Positions 46,525 through 58,390 are shown, numbered from the stretch's first letter. The stretch is 64,000 bases of DNA from Dactylorhiza incarnata (GCA_033032865.1 JAWHQI010000099.1:2241001-2305000), one strand, 5' to 3'. A program made the numbers and translations. The notes: generated from the sequence alone by a model not told the origin.

Positions 46525-47036
46525 GGCAAAATACTCAAATTGGTCTCTTAACTTTGGGTCTAGTTTCAAATAGGTATTTTAATTTTCATTTGCTTCAAAT
46601 AAGTCCCTTTACTTTTGGCATGGTTTCAAATATGTCCTTTTAATTTTCATTTGCTTCAAATTGGTCCCTTAACTTTGAGTCTAGTTTTAAATATGTCCGT
46701 TAATTTTTATTTGTTTCTAATTAGTCTCTTAACTTTATATTTTATTTCATATAAGTTCCTAAATCACCATTATTCATATTACTAGGCATGACGAGACATT
46801 TTCGTGGCGTTGATAAATTGTTTATGTGACAATAAATAATTTTTGATAATTATCTAATAAAATTAATTATAATCATTTTCTAATTTATAATTTTTGTCAA
46901 CACACTATAAATTTATATCAATTTATTAAAAATAGCAAAAAATTAGGGATTATAAGAGTTAGCACGTCATTGAAATATTAAAAATAATGAAAAAACTTTA
47001 AACGTATCATTTTCTGTGACCCTTATTTATACTAAT
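46525..47036 (+). repeat. Foldback element left arm
   Basis: 512 bp. The outer part has four tandem units of the form AATTGGTC(T/C)CTTAACTTTG...TTTCAAATA. The inner part is AT-rich and pairs with 53955-54152. Confidence 0.85.
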
Positions 47037-47224
47037 TGTTATACATCCATAAAGGCCTTCGAGTGCGTCTAGAGAAAACTCCACTAAAGGGAGGTAGGGT
47101 CAACGGTCAACGCATGATCGCCCAAGTTGAAGAAACCGAACCCGCCATTTTCGCCGCCAACTGCCAGTGCGAGAACACGCACGAAACGCACGGAGCACGC
47201 CGCCATAGCCGAACCCCACAACTG

Positions 47225-47640
47225 GGGTGCGACTAGCCCGCACCCCACTAGTGGGGTGCGAATAACCGCACCCCCATAGTGGGGGGGTACGGCCAAACTG
47301 CACCCCTTGTGGGGTGCGGCCAAGCCGCACCCCTTGGGGTGCGGCCCAGCCGCACCCCTGCGGGGTGCGGCCAAGCCAAGCTGCACCCCCTTGGGTGCGG
47401 CCCGGCCACACCCCCTTGGGTGCGGCCAAGCCAAGCCACACACCCTTGGGTGCGGCCCGGATGCACCCCCTTGGGGTGCGGCCAAGCCAAGTCACACCCC
47501 CTTGGGTGCGGCCCGGACGCACCCCCTTGGGTGCAGCCCGGACGCACCCCCTTGGGGTGCGGCCAAGCCAAGCCACACCCCCCTCGGGTACGGCCGCACC
47601 GCGCCCCCCTTAGGTTGTGGCCGAGCCACTCTCCCCCGTA
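47225..47640. repeat. GCACCCC/GGGGTGC hairpin array in H 5' LTR
   Basis: About fifteen units such as GCACCCCTTGGGGTGCGGCC with the spacer AAGCCAAGCC. The halves GCACCCC and GGGGTGC pair, so each unit is a small hairpin. The 3' LTR has the same array at 52258-52625 with a slightly different copy number. Confidence 0.85.
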
Positions 47641-47714
47641 ATGGAGTTGGGGCAAATCCCCCCTCTTCTGACTCGCCGCTTACTCTTCGGGTTCTGGATT
47701 CTGCCTAGAACGCC

Positions 47715-48195
47715 TCCTAGCACATTCAGAACGCAATCGTGTTCATTGCGCACTCAGAGCTCCCACGCTCGTTGCGCGCTCAGAACGCCTCTCCATTCGC
47801 TCAGAACGCCTCTCCATTTGCTCAGAATTCTCTCGTGTTCATTGCACGCTCAGAGCGCTCCCACGCTTGTTGCGCGCTCAGAACGCCTCTTCGTTCACTC
47901 AGAACGCCCTCGTGTTCGTTGCGCGCTCAGAGCTCCCACGCTCGTTGCGCGCTCAGAATGCCTCTTCGTTCGCTCAGAATGCCCTCGTATTCATTGCGCA
48001 CTCAGAGCGCTCCCGCGCTCATTGCGCGCTCAGAACGCCTCACAGCGCGACCAGGACGCTTCCATGTTCGTTGCGGGCTCAGAATGCTTCCGCGCTCATG
48101 CGCGCTAGGAATGCTTCTGAGCGTTCTTAGAACGCGCCTAGTCGCTCAGATGGCTTCTCCGTTCGTTGCGCGCTCAAAACGCTTCTGAACACGCT
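47715..48195. repeat. GCGCGCTCAGAACGC array in H 5' LTR
   Basis: Repeated CGTTGCGCGCTCAGAACGCCTC and CATTCGCTCAGAACGC units with GCTCCCACGCTCGTT spacers. The 3' LTR array is at 52715-53170, and the inverted H2 copy at about 59560-59890. Confidence 0.85.
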
Positions 48196-48455
48196 CAGCG
48201 CACTTTCACATTTTGTCTTTCTAACATGCTCATATTTTGTCTTTCTAGTTTCTCAGATTGCAGGAACGGCTTGTCGCTTTTTTCGCCTTCAACAAAGCTG
48301 CCCGAACTACCCGAACTGCCCGAACTGCCCAGGGGCGAGACGGTCATTTATGAAAAATGGCGATCCGTGTGCTCCGAACCGGAAAACGTGATTCATCCGC
48401 CAGGTGGTTACGGTGGTTACAATGGTGAAATTACCGGGCTACCCCCGGCCAAAGC

Positions 48456-48463
48456 TATAAAAG
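48456..48463 (+). promoter_or_regulatory. TATA box of H 5' LTR
   Basis: TATAAAAG after the two arrays, conserved in the 3' LTR at 53442-53449 and, inverted, in H2 at 59284-59291. Confidence 0.75.
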
Positions 48464-48967
48464 GAGCCCAGAACCTTCATTTGAGAGGACCTTGCTTTCT
48501 GCACCCGGGAGAACTCCTTGAAGATTTTCACGGAATTCTCCTTTGGCGCTTGAAGATCTCCTTCGTGGACTTGAAGATTTCCCTCATCCCGAAAGGCGAC
48601 TCAGCAATCCCACTTTCGTTCCCCGGAGCATTCTCACTTTTGTTCCCACAGTTCTCAGAAGGAAAAAAGACTTAGTTTTCCGTGAGGTGGCCTGTCACCC
48701 CCGGAACTCCAACTCTCTCTATTATTGTAACGAGCGGCGGCCTATCGCGCTCAAATTCTAAGTACCTAACTGTAAGCTCTGAGAAGATAGTGAAGTTTGG
48801 TCGGCACAGCTCCGTCTACGTGATTTTTTACCCTTTACGGGTTTTCCACGTTAAAAAATCTGTGTACTCAACTAATCTTTAATTGACTGTTTGCGCGCTC
48901 GGTTCGCTTTCGTGCTAAGGTGGTTCATTTCGACCGGTCTAGCAGAGCACCCGAGCGACCCGCAACA

Positions 48968-48990
48968 GTTTGGCTCCATCTGTGGGGATC
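48968..48990 (+). other. H primer-site region
   Basis: TTTGGCTCCATCTGTGGGG starts just after the LTR. It resembles the TTTGGCGCCGTCTGTGGGGA leader common to several plant gypsy elements, with two CG positions changed. Confidence 0.6.
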
Positions 48991-49287
48991 GAATTCCCAA
49001 ATGCTGAGCAAAGGATTTCTGAACGCAGCGCCCGCTTCGCCTGAGTTCACGAAACCAGCAAGAGTGGACACCTCCCCCGAACTATCCGACGCATGAAGTT
49101 CCTCAATCCCTGAAGGCCCGGCGAAAAGAGCGCTCATCGCAGCACCCATCCAGCCCCAGCGGATTGGATCAACTAGCAAGTCGGCCCCTCTCATAGCGGG
49201 GCAGGATCTGAACGATGTCACGCACCAACAAAGGCGACCCCCACCCTGTCAAAGTCAATTTTGGCATACCCAGTTCCGTCGTGGCTA

Positions 49288-50139
49288 AAGCTCCAACACT
49301 TCAAGGAGTTCCACAGAGCAGAGGACCCATACGGGCACGTTAATCACTTCTTAACAACGGTGCGGACGTTCAGACTTCCCGACCAAATCATCTGCAAAAT
49401 CTTCACCAAGACACTGTGCGAAGACGCCCTCTGCTAGTATCAATCCCTGCCAAACGGTGCGATTCACAAATTCACTGAGTTGTCCCAACTGTTCGTTGAA
49501 TGGCACGAAGCGCGCGCACTGAGGATCCAAGAAGAAGAGCGAGAAGGGCCCGAGACGGACGAGTCGCCCCACCCAGGGGAAGCGGAGCGGAGCAAGCAGC
49601 AAGAAAAGATCTGCGCAAGCTTCCGCCGGGAGCATGCCCATGGATGGTTGGACTTCGCCTTAGATGCAGGCATAGGCAATCCAGCCTGTGAACTAAGGAG
49701 GGTGTTGATAACCCATCGCATCTCATTTAATATCCTATTCGTGGCAGCCGTGGTGCGTCTCAAACTCCTAAGCGGGAACCTCAAGCTCAGGGCCACCGAC
49801 GCAGAGCTCCCAGACGGAACTTTGGTACCCACCATAGGAGTCGTCACCCTCCCCGTCCAAGTAGGGATGCACTCAGAACCAGTCCAGTACGATGTTCAGT
49901 TCGTCATCGCAGAGGCAGACTCCCCCTACGATGCAATATTTGGGAGCCTCCTACCTGACGCCCTAGACCATGACGTTTCCATGTTTGGGCACATGGACAA
50001 CAAAGGGAGAATCCTCAGGGATGCAATTCGTGGCTTCAACACGGCCGCTGTCGGGCTCCCTTGGATCAACTACGACCCATCGCCAAACCAAATTCTGAGA
50101 AGCAAGCCGTGCGAGAGTGTCGCGCAACCCCCACATTAA
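49288..50139 (+). pseudogene. H gag core fused to protease-like region
   Basis: One frame from about 49288 to 50139 with an in-frame TAG at 49435-49437 (position of a conserved Trp in ALCWYQSLP). The first part is gypsy gag (FHRAEDPYGHVNHFL, FRLPDQIICKIFT, SLPNGAIHKFTEL). From about 49700 it resembles a retropepsin-like domain (LPDGTLVPTIGVVTLPVQVG, FVIAEADSPYDAIFG), but the usual active-site DxG is missing. No zinc motif lies between them, so part of gag is skipped or moved. Confidence 0.65.
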
Positions 50140-50191
50140 CAGAAAAAGCTGATCTTCCGGCACCGGCAAACCAACTGCAACTTGGGGATAC

Positions 50192-50572
50192 ATGTCACAA
50201 GAGAAAGGGACAGCAACATCAACTCGAGAAGGCCGTACCGCCCCTTCAGAACCAAGCAGACCGTTCCCGAGGACTAGCAAATCAAAGCTCCCGGATCTAC
50301 ACCCCGTTAAATGCCCCCAGCGAGCATATACTGTCCCTAATCTACAACAACAAATCATCAACTGGCCCAGACCGCTCCCCCAGCGTAGGGGAGATCAATC
50401 CCCGTTCTGCAATTTCCACAAAGGCCGAGGACACCGCACGGAGCACTGTGCCAGATTGAAAGAAGAAATTGAACACCTTGTCCAGTTAGGACACCTTAAG
50501 GCTTTCCGCAAAGAAGCAAAGAAGGATGCCACCGAGGGTCGGTCGCTGGGTCACCGCCGCCCACCATGCTGA
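50192..50572 (+). pseudogene. H gag C-terminal zinc motif region, displaced
   Basis: 126 codons in another frame; near the end CNFHKGRGHRTEHCARLKEEIEHL, with C-2-H-4-H-4-C spacing, is the C-terminal gag motif of Tat-like gypsy elements. In a normal element this precedes the protease. Here it follows the protease-like part, which suggests an internal rearrangement. Confidence 0.6.
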
Positions 50573-50747
50573 GCGACCGAAAGAGCTCGAGCAAGCACAG
50601 CGCAAAGGGAGCTTGATGTAACCTTCTCTCTCATTAAACTTGTATCAGAAACATTTGGCTCAGAAGCCGCAAGATTATACTTGCGCATGTATCAATGTTC
50701 ATTTTCTAATTATGTTTTACCTATCCTAAACTATTCTACTGCAGGAA

Positions 50748-51319
50748 CCCATTTGGGGCCCTGCCCCGGGGACTTTGCACCGCCGTCGATTGAAGGTTCG
50801 CCCTTCTCTTCCGCCGTCAAGTCCTGACGTCGTAGGGGCCTGCCCCCCTTATGTTCGCCCCCCGGTTTGAATACACCAGCTATTCACCGGCCACTTTGGG
50901 CCCCTCCCCCGGGGACTTTGCACCGTCGTCGATTGAAGGTTCGCCTTACTCTTCCGCCGTCGAGTCCCGGCGTCGTAGGGGCCTGCCCCCCTTACATTTG
51001 CCCTCGGTTTGAATACACCAGCTATTCATCGGCCACTTTGAGGCCCTGCCCCGGGGACTTTGCACCGCCGTCGATTAAAGGTTCGCCCTTCTCCTCCGCC
51101 GTCGAGTGCCGGTGTCGTAGGGGCTTGCCCCCCTTGCGTTCTCCCTCGGTTTGAATACACCAGCTATTCACCGGCCACTTTGGGGCCCTGCCCCGGGGAC
51201 TTTGCACCGCCGTCGATTGAAGGTTCGCCCTTCTCCTCCGCCGTCGAGTCTCGGCGTTGTAAGGGCCTGCCCCCCTTACGTTCATCCTCAGTTTGAATAC
51301 ACCCGCTATTCACCGGCCA
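50748..51319. repeat. 142-bp tandem array in H
   Basis: Period 142 bp (GAATACACC at 50869, 51011, 51153, 51295), about four copies, each with GGGGCCCTGCCCCGGGGACTTTGCACCG and CCGCCGTCGA. The period is not a multiple of three. It occupies the place where pol would be. Confidence 0.92.
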
Positions 51320-51330
51320 AATCTATATTA

Positions 51331-51722
51331 TAAAAGCCGCGAGCACAGACTCGCGCAAACTAATTTTCTATTACGTGAAAGCCGCGAGCACAGACTCGCG
51401 CAAACTAATTTTCTATTATGTAAAAGCCACGAGCACAGACTGGCGCAAACTAATTTTCTATTATGTAAAAGCCGCGAGCAAAGACTCGCGCAAACTAATT
51501 TTCTATTACGTAAAAGCAGCGAGCACAGACTCGCGCAAACTAATTTTCTATCATGTAAAAGCCACGAGCTCAGACTCGCGCAAACTAATTTTTTATTATG
51601 TAAAAGCTGTGAGCTCAGACTCGCGCAAACTGGTTTTTCTATTATGTAAAAACTGCGAGCTCAGACTCGCACAAACTAATTTTTCTATTATGTAAAAAGC
51701 CGCGAGCTCAAACTCGCGCAGG
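51331..51722. repeat. 45-bp tandem array in H
   Basis: Period 45 bp (51336, 51381, 51426, 51471 and on), about 8.7 copies of AAAGCCGCGAGC-CAGACTCGCGCAAAC-TAATTTTCTATTATG. GCGAG and CTCGC pair as a small hairpin in each unit. The period is a multiple of three, which explains the long repeated frames; I do not regard them as genes. Confidence 0.95.
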
Positions 51723-52079
51723 CTCATCCGGTATTTTGTAAAAGGCCATCAAGCTGTACAGGTATCAACGCTAAATAGCAAGCCAGCAACAATCCCAAAG
51801 TACGAACATCCTCCGCCGGCCATCTTGAAGCACCTTTCCTCAATCGACACTTTGACAACAACCAGGGCAGCAGGGCCACGAGAGTGCTATTGCAACGCAG
51901 CGCAGAGCGAGAAATGCCTAAACAGAACAAGAAAGCAAAAGCAACCACACACTCATCCTTCGACAGCAATTTCTACCCAAGGCACCACGAAGAGAGCAAT
52001 GATCGAAGCTGCCACAGAAAAATCGAAACCTCCGAACTCCTCCGCGCCGAAATTCAGACTCCGAAGGTTTGGGGGCTTA
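51723..52079 (+). other. H 3' internal region and purine tract
   Basis: No supported gene. It ends with GGTTTGGGGGCTTA directly before the 3' LTR, the probable polypurine tract. Confidence 0.55.
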
Positions 52080-53954
52080 TGTTATACATCTATAAAGGCC
52101 TTGGAGTGCGTCTAGAGAAAACTCCACTAAAGGGAGGTGGGGTCAACGGTCAACGCATGATCGCCCAAGTTGAAGGAACCGAACCCGCCATTTCCGCCGC
52201 CAACCGCCAGTGCGAGAACACGCACGAAACGCACGGAGCATGCCGCCATAGCCGAACCCCACTACTGGGGTGCGACTAGCCAGCACCCCACTAGTGGAGT
52301 GCGAATCGCCGCACCCCCCATAGTGGGGGGTACGTCCAAACCGCACCCCCCATAGTGGGGGGTACGTCCAAACCGCACCCCTTGTGGGGTGCGGCCAAGC
52401 CGCACCCCATGTGGGTTGCGGCCACGCCGCACCCCATGCGGGGTGCGGCCAAGCCAAGCCGCACCCCCTTGGGTGCGTCCCGGACGCACCCCCTTGGGGT
52501 GCGGCCAAGCCAAGTCGCACCCCCTTGGGTGCGGCTCGGACGCACCCCCTTGGGGTGCGGCCAAGCCAAGCCGCACCCCCCTAGGGTGCGGTCGCACCGC
52601 GCCCCCCTTAGGGTGAGGCCGAGCCACTCTCCCCCGTAATGGAGTTGGGGCAAATCCCCCCTCTTCTGACTCGCCGCCCGCTCTTCGGGTTTCGGATTCT
52701 GCCTAGAATGCCTCCTAGCACACTCAGAACGCTCTCGTATTCATTGCACGTTCAGAGCTCCCGCGCTCGTTGCGCGCTCAGAACGCCTCTCCATTCGCTC
52801 AGAACGCTCTCGTGTTCATTGCACGCTGAGAGCGCTCCCGCACTCGTTGCGCGCTCAGAACGCCTCTCCATTCACTAAGAACGCTCTCGTGTTCGTTACG
52901 GGCTCAGAGCTCCCACGCTCGTTGCGCGCTCAGAATGCCTCTCTGTTCGCTCAGAATGCTCTCATATTCATTGCGCGCTCAGAGCGCTCCCACGCTCGTT
53001 GCGTGCTCAGAATGCCTCACAGCGCGACCAGGACGCTTCCATGTTCGTTGTGCGCTCAGAACGCTTCCGCGCTCATGCGCGCTCGGAATGCTTCTGAGCA
53101 TTCTCAGAACGCGCCCAGTCGCTCAGATGGCTTCTACATTCGTTGCGCGCTCAGAACGCTTCTGAGCGCGCTCAGAGCACTTTCACATTCTGTCTTTCTG
53201 ACATGCTCACATTTCGTCTTTCTAGTTTCTCAGATTACAGGAATGGCTTGTCGCCTTTTTCGCCTTCAACAAAGCTGCCCGAACTGCCCGAACTTCCTGA
53301 ACTGCCCGAACTGCCCAGGGGCGAGACAGTCATTTATGAAAAATGGCGATCCGTGTGCTCCGAACCGGAAAACGTGATTCATCCGCCAGGTGGTTACGGT
53401 GGTTATAATGGCGAAATTACCGGGCTACCCCCGACCAAAGCTATAAAAGGAGCCCAGAACCTTCATTTGAGAGGACCTTGCTTTCTGCACCCGAGAGAGC
53501 CCCTTGAAGATTTTCACGGAATTCTCCTTCGGCGCTTGAAGATCTCCTTCGTGGACTTGAAGATTTCCCTCATCCCGAAAGGCGACTCAGCATTCTCACT
53601 TTCGTTCCCCAGAGCATTCTCACTTTTGTTCCCCACAGTTCTCAGAAGGAAAAAAGACTTAGTTTTCCGTGAGGTGGCCTGTCACCCCCGGAACTCCCTC
53701 TCTCTATTATTGTAACGAGCGGTGGCCTGTCGCACTCGACTTCTAAGTACCTAACTGTAAGCTCTGAGAAGATAGTGAAGTTTGGTCGGCACAGCTTCGG
53801 CCACGTGATTTTTTACCCTTTCCGGGTTTTACACGTTAAAAAATTTCTGTGTACTCAACTAATCTTTAATTAACTGTTTGCGCGCTCGGTTCACTTCCGA
53901 TCTAAGGTGGTTCAATTCGTCCGGTCTACCAGAGCACCCGAGCGACCCGCAACA
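52080..53954 (+). repeat. H 3' LTR (1875 bp)
   Basis: Same layout as the 5' LTR, with substitutions and repeat-number changes in the two arrays; about 56 bp shorter. Ends CCCGCAACA followed by CTAAT. Confidence 0.92.
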
Positions 53955-54157
53955 CTAATAATTATTAATTTTATATATTTTGGTGTAAATAAGTGTCACA
54001 AAGATTGTTACATTTTGAATTTCTTTCATTTTTTTATATTTCAATTGAGTGTTGACTTTAATAATCCCTAAATTTTGTTATTTATTTCTAATAAATGAAT
54101 ATAAATTGATAGTGTGTTGGAAAAAAAATCAAAAAATTTATAAATTATAAAAAAATT
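53955..54157 (-). repeat. Foldback element right arm, inner part
   Basis: Complement of 46876-47036 at clear but imperfect identity (shared CAACACACTAT, AATTTAGGGATTAT, CTTATTTA). It begins with CTAAT, the second copy of the H target duplication, and stops where the hAT element starts. Confidence 0.8.
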
Positions 54158-54502
54158 AAGCTTTTAAGAACCGGACCGGAGATCGAAACAGTGAGATCAA
54201 AGGTTCAAGGTCCGACTAGTTGGACCGGTCGGACCGGGGTCGAACTGTGATGTCATATTATACTATTATTTAATTTAGTAAACTTTTAAAAGTGTAAAAT
54301 TATAAAAAACTATATAATCATTAGAGCAAAAATTATGCTGTTTTCTCAAAATATATTACATATCATGAAACACAACATTAAATAACAATGTTTTGTGACA
54401 TTGTCATTTGTCACACAAAATGATTGGCTCAAAATAGTAATGATTGTCACTCAAAATGATTGTCGCATATTAGATAGTAATGAACTACTAATATTTAATT
54501 AT

Positions 54503-54736
54503 TTATAACCAATTTAAATCATAGCTTAATGAGTCAAATCCTCCGCCGAAGTCATTGCCAACACCATCAAAATCAACAATACGCTCATCTCCAAAATTCT
54601 CCAACTCTGTGTGCTCAACAAATGGTTCATTAATACAAATTTGTTCATCATATGCATGATCAATATATATAATTAAATTATGAAACAACATATATTTAAA
54701 CTATATAATTAAATTATGAAACAACATATATTTAAA
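54503..54736 (-). other. hAT 3' region with short acidic frame
   Basis: A 62-codon frame (VEHTELENFGDERIVDFDG, then a Gly/Asp-rich tail) in the same frame as the transposase end, after a TA-rich gap. It may be a last exon of the transposase gene. Confidence 0.35.
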
Positions 54737-57060
54737 CTATATAATTATATAAAAATATTGGCATGCACATATACACTTACTTTGAGTTGGTAGTGTAATA
54801 TTAATGTTTTGTTCTGCAACTATTGTGAGTGCGTCTTCATTATAAATTTCATTTTCTAGATCATCATGTGTGAGCTCCGGCACTGGTTCCTCCTCTACCA
54901 CCAAAAAGTCCATCAAATCAATAAATGTGTAATCTAATGGATCGTAACTCCTTTTCATACAAGTAAACCTAAAAGCCAACGTAGAACTTTGAAATATTAA
55001 AAAGATACAAAATATAAAACAATTTAATCTTAAAAGAGCTTTGAAATGACAGTTATACCGATTTCTAATATTAAGATTATATCGAACATATACATGATCA
55101 TTTAATATTTGGTGCTCCAAACGGTTTCTTCTTTTGGTGTGAATTTTTTTGAACACACTCCAATTTCTTTCACAACCCGAAGAAGATGATGTTTGGCTAA
55201 GAATGCGAATTGCTAATATTTGCAATTGAGGAGCACTAGATCTAAACATTCTCCACCATTCATCTAAATAAAAAATAGTTAAAAGATATTTATTAGATTA
55301 TGATATTTGAAAATTCAAAGATTGAAACATTAAACATTTACAAAATAAATTTGGGTGCTCACCAGGTTGCATTTTTGTCGCTAATTTGATTGCAAGTGGC
55401 TTTCCAAAACTTTCTAGTTGATCACAAAAAGTCTAACCTCCATCATTGCATCTTTTGGTTTGCTACATACATCCTTGTTTCCAATCAACTCAATCAACCC
55501 TTGCATCACTATAGTTTTTTGACAATAGTTATCTCTATCATATTGAAATGTTGGATTCAAAAAATATGCAGCAGAGTGTATCCCTTGACGAAACTGATTA
55601 TCCCATCTACTCTCGATAATACTTGTGTTGGCTTGTACAATCTTTTGTTATTTTTGAATAATTTTTTGATTGCTTTCCTTACCCTGTATAATCCATCATA
55701 AACATATCCAAGTGATGGCTTCTCATCAGCATCAACAATACGTAATAACCTTATGATAGGACCCGATATTTTTGTCATTATCAAGCAAGAAGTACAAAAC
55801 TTACTATCCAAAATAATTTAAGTTGCTTCTTTTCCTTTCACTGTTTTAGCTAGCTTGGAATCAAAGTAATATTTACTTATTATCAAAGCTTGTAAATCAT
55901 GCTTTTGATCATGCACACTCTTTAATTTAATAAAAGTAGTTGCAAATCGAGTTGCCCCAGGACGCACAATCTCCTTCCATCCATCTCTTTTTCTTAGCCA
56001 AGATAATAAGAAGATGTGATTATACACAAGTATAGTTACTTTTGAAGCTTTGTTTGCAAGATCTTTGACATGACTCATAGAACAAATTTCCTTTAAAATA
56101 ATATTCAAGCAATGAGCGGCACAAGGAGACCAATAAATATTAGAATACTTCTCATGTAGTAAAGCGCCCACCTTTTTATAATTTGTTGCATTATCAGTCA
56201 CTACTTGAACAATATTTGTAATTCCAACCCATTCAACTACTTCTGAGAATAGCTCACACAATGTTTTTGCATCCTTCTTAATATCAGAAGCATTAACAGA
56301 CTTCAAAAATGACAAACCACGAGGGCAAAAAACTAAGAAGTTTATTAATGTTCTACTCCTTACATCAGTCCAACCATCTGTCATAAATGTGAACCCAGTC
56401 TCCTTCCAACTAATTATGTAAGCTTCTGCAAATAATTTTTATTCCTCCCTACAATCTCTTAATAGATTGACTCTCATCATATAATATGTAGGCAATTTAT
56501 ATCTAGGGCCAATTGTAGTGATTGCATCTATAGTCTTTTTGCATAAATTGAGTTTAAGGCATTCATTGGTATGCAACTATCATAAAACCATCTAGCCACA
56601 TCCATATCAGTACGATGTACAACTTGCCTTGATGCCAAAACACTGTTAATAGATGGTTGCGATCCTGATGATGTTCTAGGAGCAAAATAATTATTAATTT
56701 CATTTATCTTCCTTTTACTTTTATCTTGTGCAACAAGATTTTGAGTTACAGAAATAGTAGATCCCTTCTCCTCCTCAATTATATGATCATCATATATACT
56801 TATATTTTCTCTTGACTCTTGAATCTCTTGTTTTTTTTCTGAAATCCCTTTGAGATACTCTTGCATTTGATGGCAAACATCATGTGGAACCTTTTTACAA
56901 GCCCCAATATTTCATTTAACCCCAGCTAAATGGTGTTTCATTCTATTAATTCCCCCGCCACTATAAATAGTTCCACAATGTAGACATTTGAATTTTTTCC
57001 CACTAGCATCTTTTACGAAACTGAAGAGTTCTCATCCTGGATCATTTTTTCACGAAAATG
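54737..57060 (-). pseudogene. hAT transposase, decayed
   Basis: From right to left: a BED-type zinc finger (KFKCLHCG, GGGINRMKHHLAG, then, past a TGA, GACKKVPHDV; 57060-56880); an acidic linker with ending WFYDSCIPMNALNS (56866-56528); DUF659 with TDGWTD and VTDNATNYKKVG, which hold catalytic aspartates (56384-56130); the region CAAHCLNIILKEI; a segment with VDADEKPSLGYVYD (55811-55557); and the C-terminal dimerisation block SSGCERNWSVFKKIHTKRRNRL with the catalytic glutamate (55249-55080). At least three stops or shifts separate these parts; some gaps could be introns. The enzyme would have cut and pasted the hAT element but is now non-functional. Confidence 0.85.
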
Positions 57061-57834
57061 TGTACAAATATTTGTAGATTCTACTCCTTCCATATTGGCA
57101 TATCTATTAAAAATGCATTACAACACTAAAAATTAATGAATACAAAATTAATAAATATTGTAGACACTTACAAACAATCTAGTGCAGCAAGATACAATAT
57201 TAATGAATAGCAAAAAAGATTATATAAGTGAAATTATACCTCCCTTGATCTAAGAACAAAATTACAGAAACTTCAAACTTCAGTTGTACTCCCTTGCAAC
57301 AAAAAGGAGAAATCCTGAAGAAAAGAAAATTTCATATTAGATCTACTATATTATACACATGTGGTAGAATAAACGAAATGTACACAGTAACTGATGAATT
57401 AGGCCTAAGCAACATTTTGATCAACATTTTGCTACTAAATGTACACAGGAACATTTGGATTTCTGGGTACTTACTAAAGTGACATTGCTTTGAAATCAAA
57501 ATGTTCCATAGCTATTTAAATGCAGAGATGTTGCTACTAAATGTACACAGGAACTATCGGTGCTACCTTAAGAAATGAACCTATCTGAGAGGAAGAATAA
57601 GAATAGAAACGAACCAAAATCGGTGCTACCTTAAGAAATGAACCATCGGTGCTCTGCGAACGAAACTTAAGAAATGAAGAATAAGAATAGAGGAAGAAGA
57701 AAAACCTATCGGTGCTCTGCGAGGAAGAACGAACTGGAGCTTATCGGTGTTCTGGGAGGAAGAAGGTTTAGTTTCGACTTTTTGCCCCCTTGCAGCTGCA
57801 TCTTCCAGCCTTCTAGTAAAAAGTACAAACTAAA

Positions 57835-58388
57835 AAGTAAACAATAAAATTAAAAAGTAATAAGTAATAACCCTAAGTTATCCCATCTAACTGAACCATT
57901 GGATTAAATCAGATGGACATAAGCTCACCCGCCCGGTTATAGGGAACCGACCACGGTTCCCAGGTTCCTGGTTTCCTAGTCAAATAGGCCAGTTCCCCGG
58001 TTCCGGGATGGGCCAACATGCTAGCGGGCAGAACACCATGACCGGACCGGCCGAGAGGCCGGTCATCGGTCCGACCAGCCGATCCAGTCCGGTTTTCTAA
58101 AGCTTGAAAGTAAACAATAAAATTAAAAAGTAACAAGTAATAACCCTAAGTTATCCCATCTAAGTGATCCATTTGATTAAATCAGATGGACATAAGCTCG
58201 CCCGCCCAGTTATGGGGAACCGGACACGGTTCCCAGTTTTCCAGTCAAACTGGTCGGTTCCCCAGTTCTGGGATGGGCCAACAAGCTAGCGGGCAAAACA
58301 CCATGACCGGACCGGCCGAGAGGCCGGTCGGCGGTCCTATCGGTCCTATCGGTCCGATCAGTCGGTCTGGTTCGATTTTCTAAATCTT
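57835..58388. repeat. 273-bp tandem duplication at hAT right end
   Basis: Two copies offset by 273 bp (CCCTAAGTTATCCCATC at 57871 and 58144), each with GGTTCCC, CCGGTTCC, and GACCGGACCGGCCGAGAGGCCGGTC, ending in TTTTCTAAA(G/T)CTTG. The second copy has a further TCCTATCGG doubling. The transposon end is thus present twice. Confidence 0.85.
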
Positions 58389-58390
58389 GG

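Larger units (their letters stand above)
47037..48967 (+). repeat. H 5' LTR (1931 bp)
   Basis: Matches 52080-53954 over its whole length. Two GC-rich arrays (47225-47640 and 47715-48195) precede a TATAAAAG box at 48456-48463. It ends CGACCCGCAACA. Frames across the arrays are compositional. Confidence 0.92.
47037..53954 (+). mobile_element. Gypsy-type element H, complete ends, no pol
   Basis: 6918 bp from TGTTATACATCC to CCCGCAACA, flanked by CTAAT (47032-47036 and 53955-53959). It has two 1.9-kb LTRs, a primer-site region, a gag/protease remnant in unusual order (49288-50572) and two tandem arrays in place of pol. It has no reverse transcriptase, RNase H or integrase and is therefore non-autonomous. 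The gag C-terminal zinc motif and the leader TTTGGCTCCATCTGTGGGG resemble the plant Tat-like gypsy group. Confidence 0.9.
54158..58390 (-). mobile_element. hAT element in the foldback right arm
   Basis: About 4.2 kb with a decayed hAT transposase gene on the minus strand. The left end reads AAGCTTTTAAGAACCGGACCGG, and the complement of the right side (first copy, near 58090) reads AAGCTTTAGAAAACCGGACTGG, so terminal inverted repeats are present. Both ends are rich in ACCGGTCC-type motifs. An 8-bp duplication is expected; AAAAAATT on the left and an A-rich 8-mer on the right are compatible but not exact. Confidence 0.75.

Noticed and set aside
47084..48188. Long GC-rich frames that could look like proline-rich or secreted proteins
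   Set aside because: They are within H LTR arrays and recur in the 3' LTR with shifted frames; array units explain them.
51293..51695. Frames with 15-residue repeats
   Set aside because: The 45-bp array is a multiple of three, so any frame without a stop in the unit stays open; no other evidence of coding.
50748..51722. Regular direct repeats that might suggest a CRISPR array
   Set aside because: Units are contiguous tandem repeats of 142 and 45 bp with no variable spacers, no cas genes, and a plant nuclear context.
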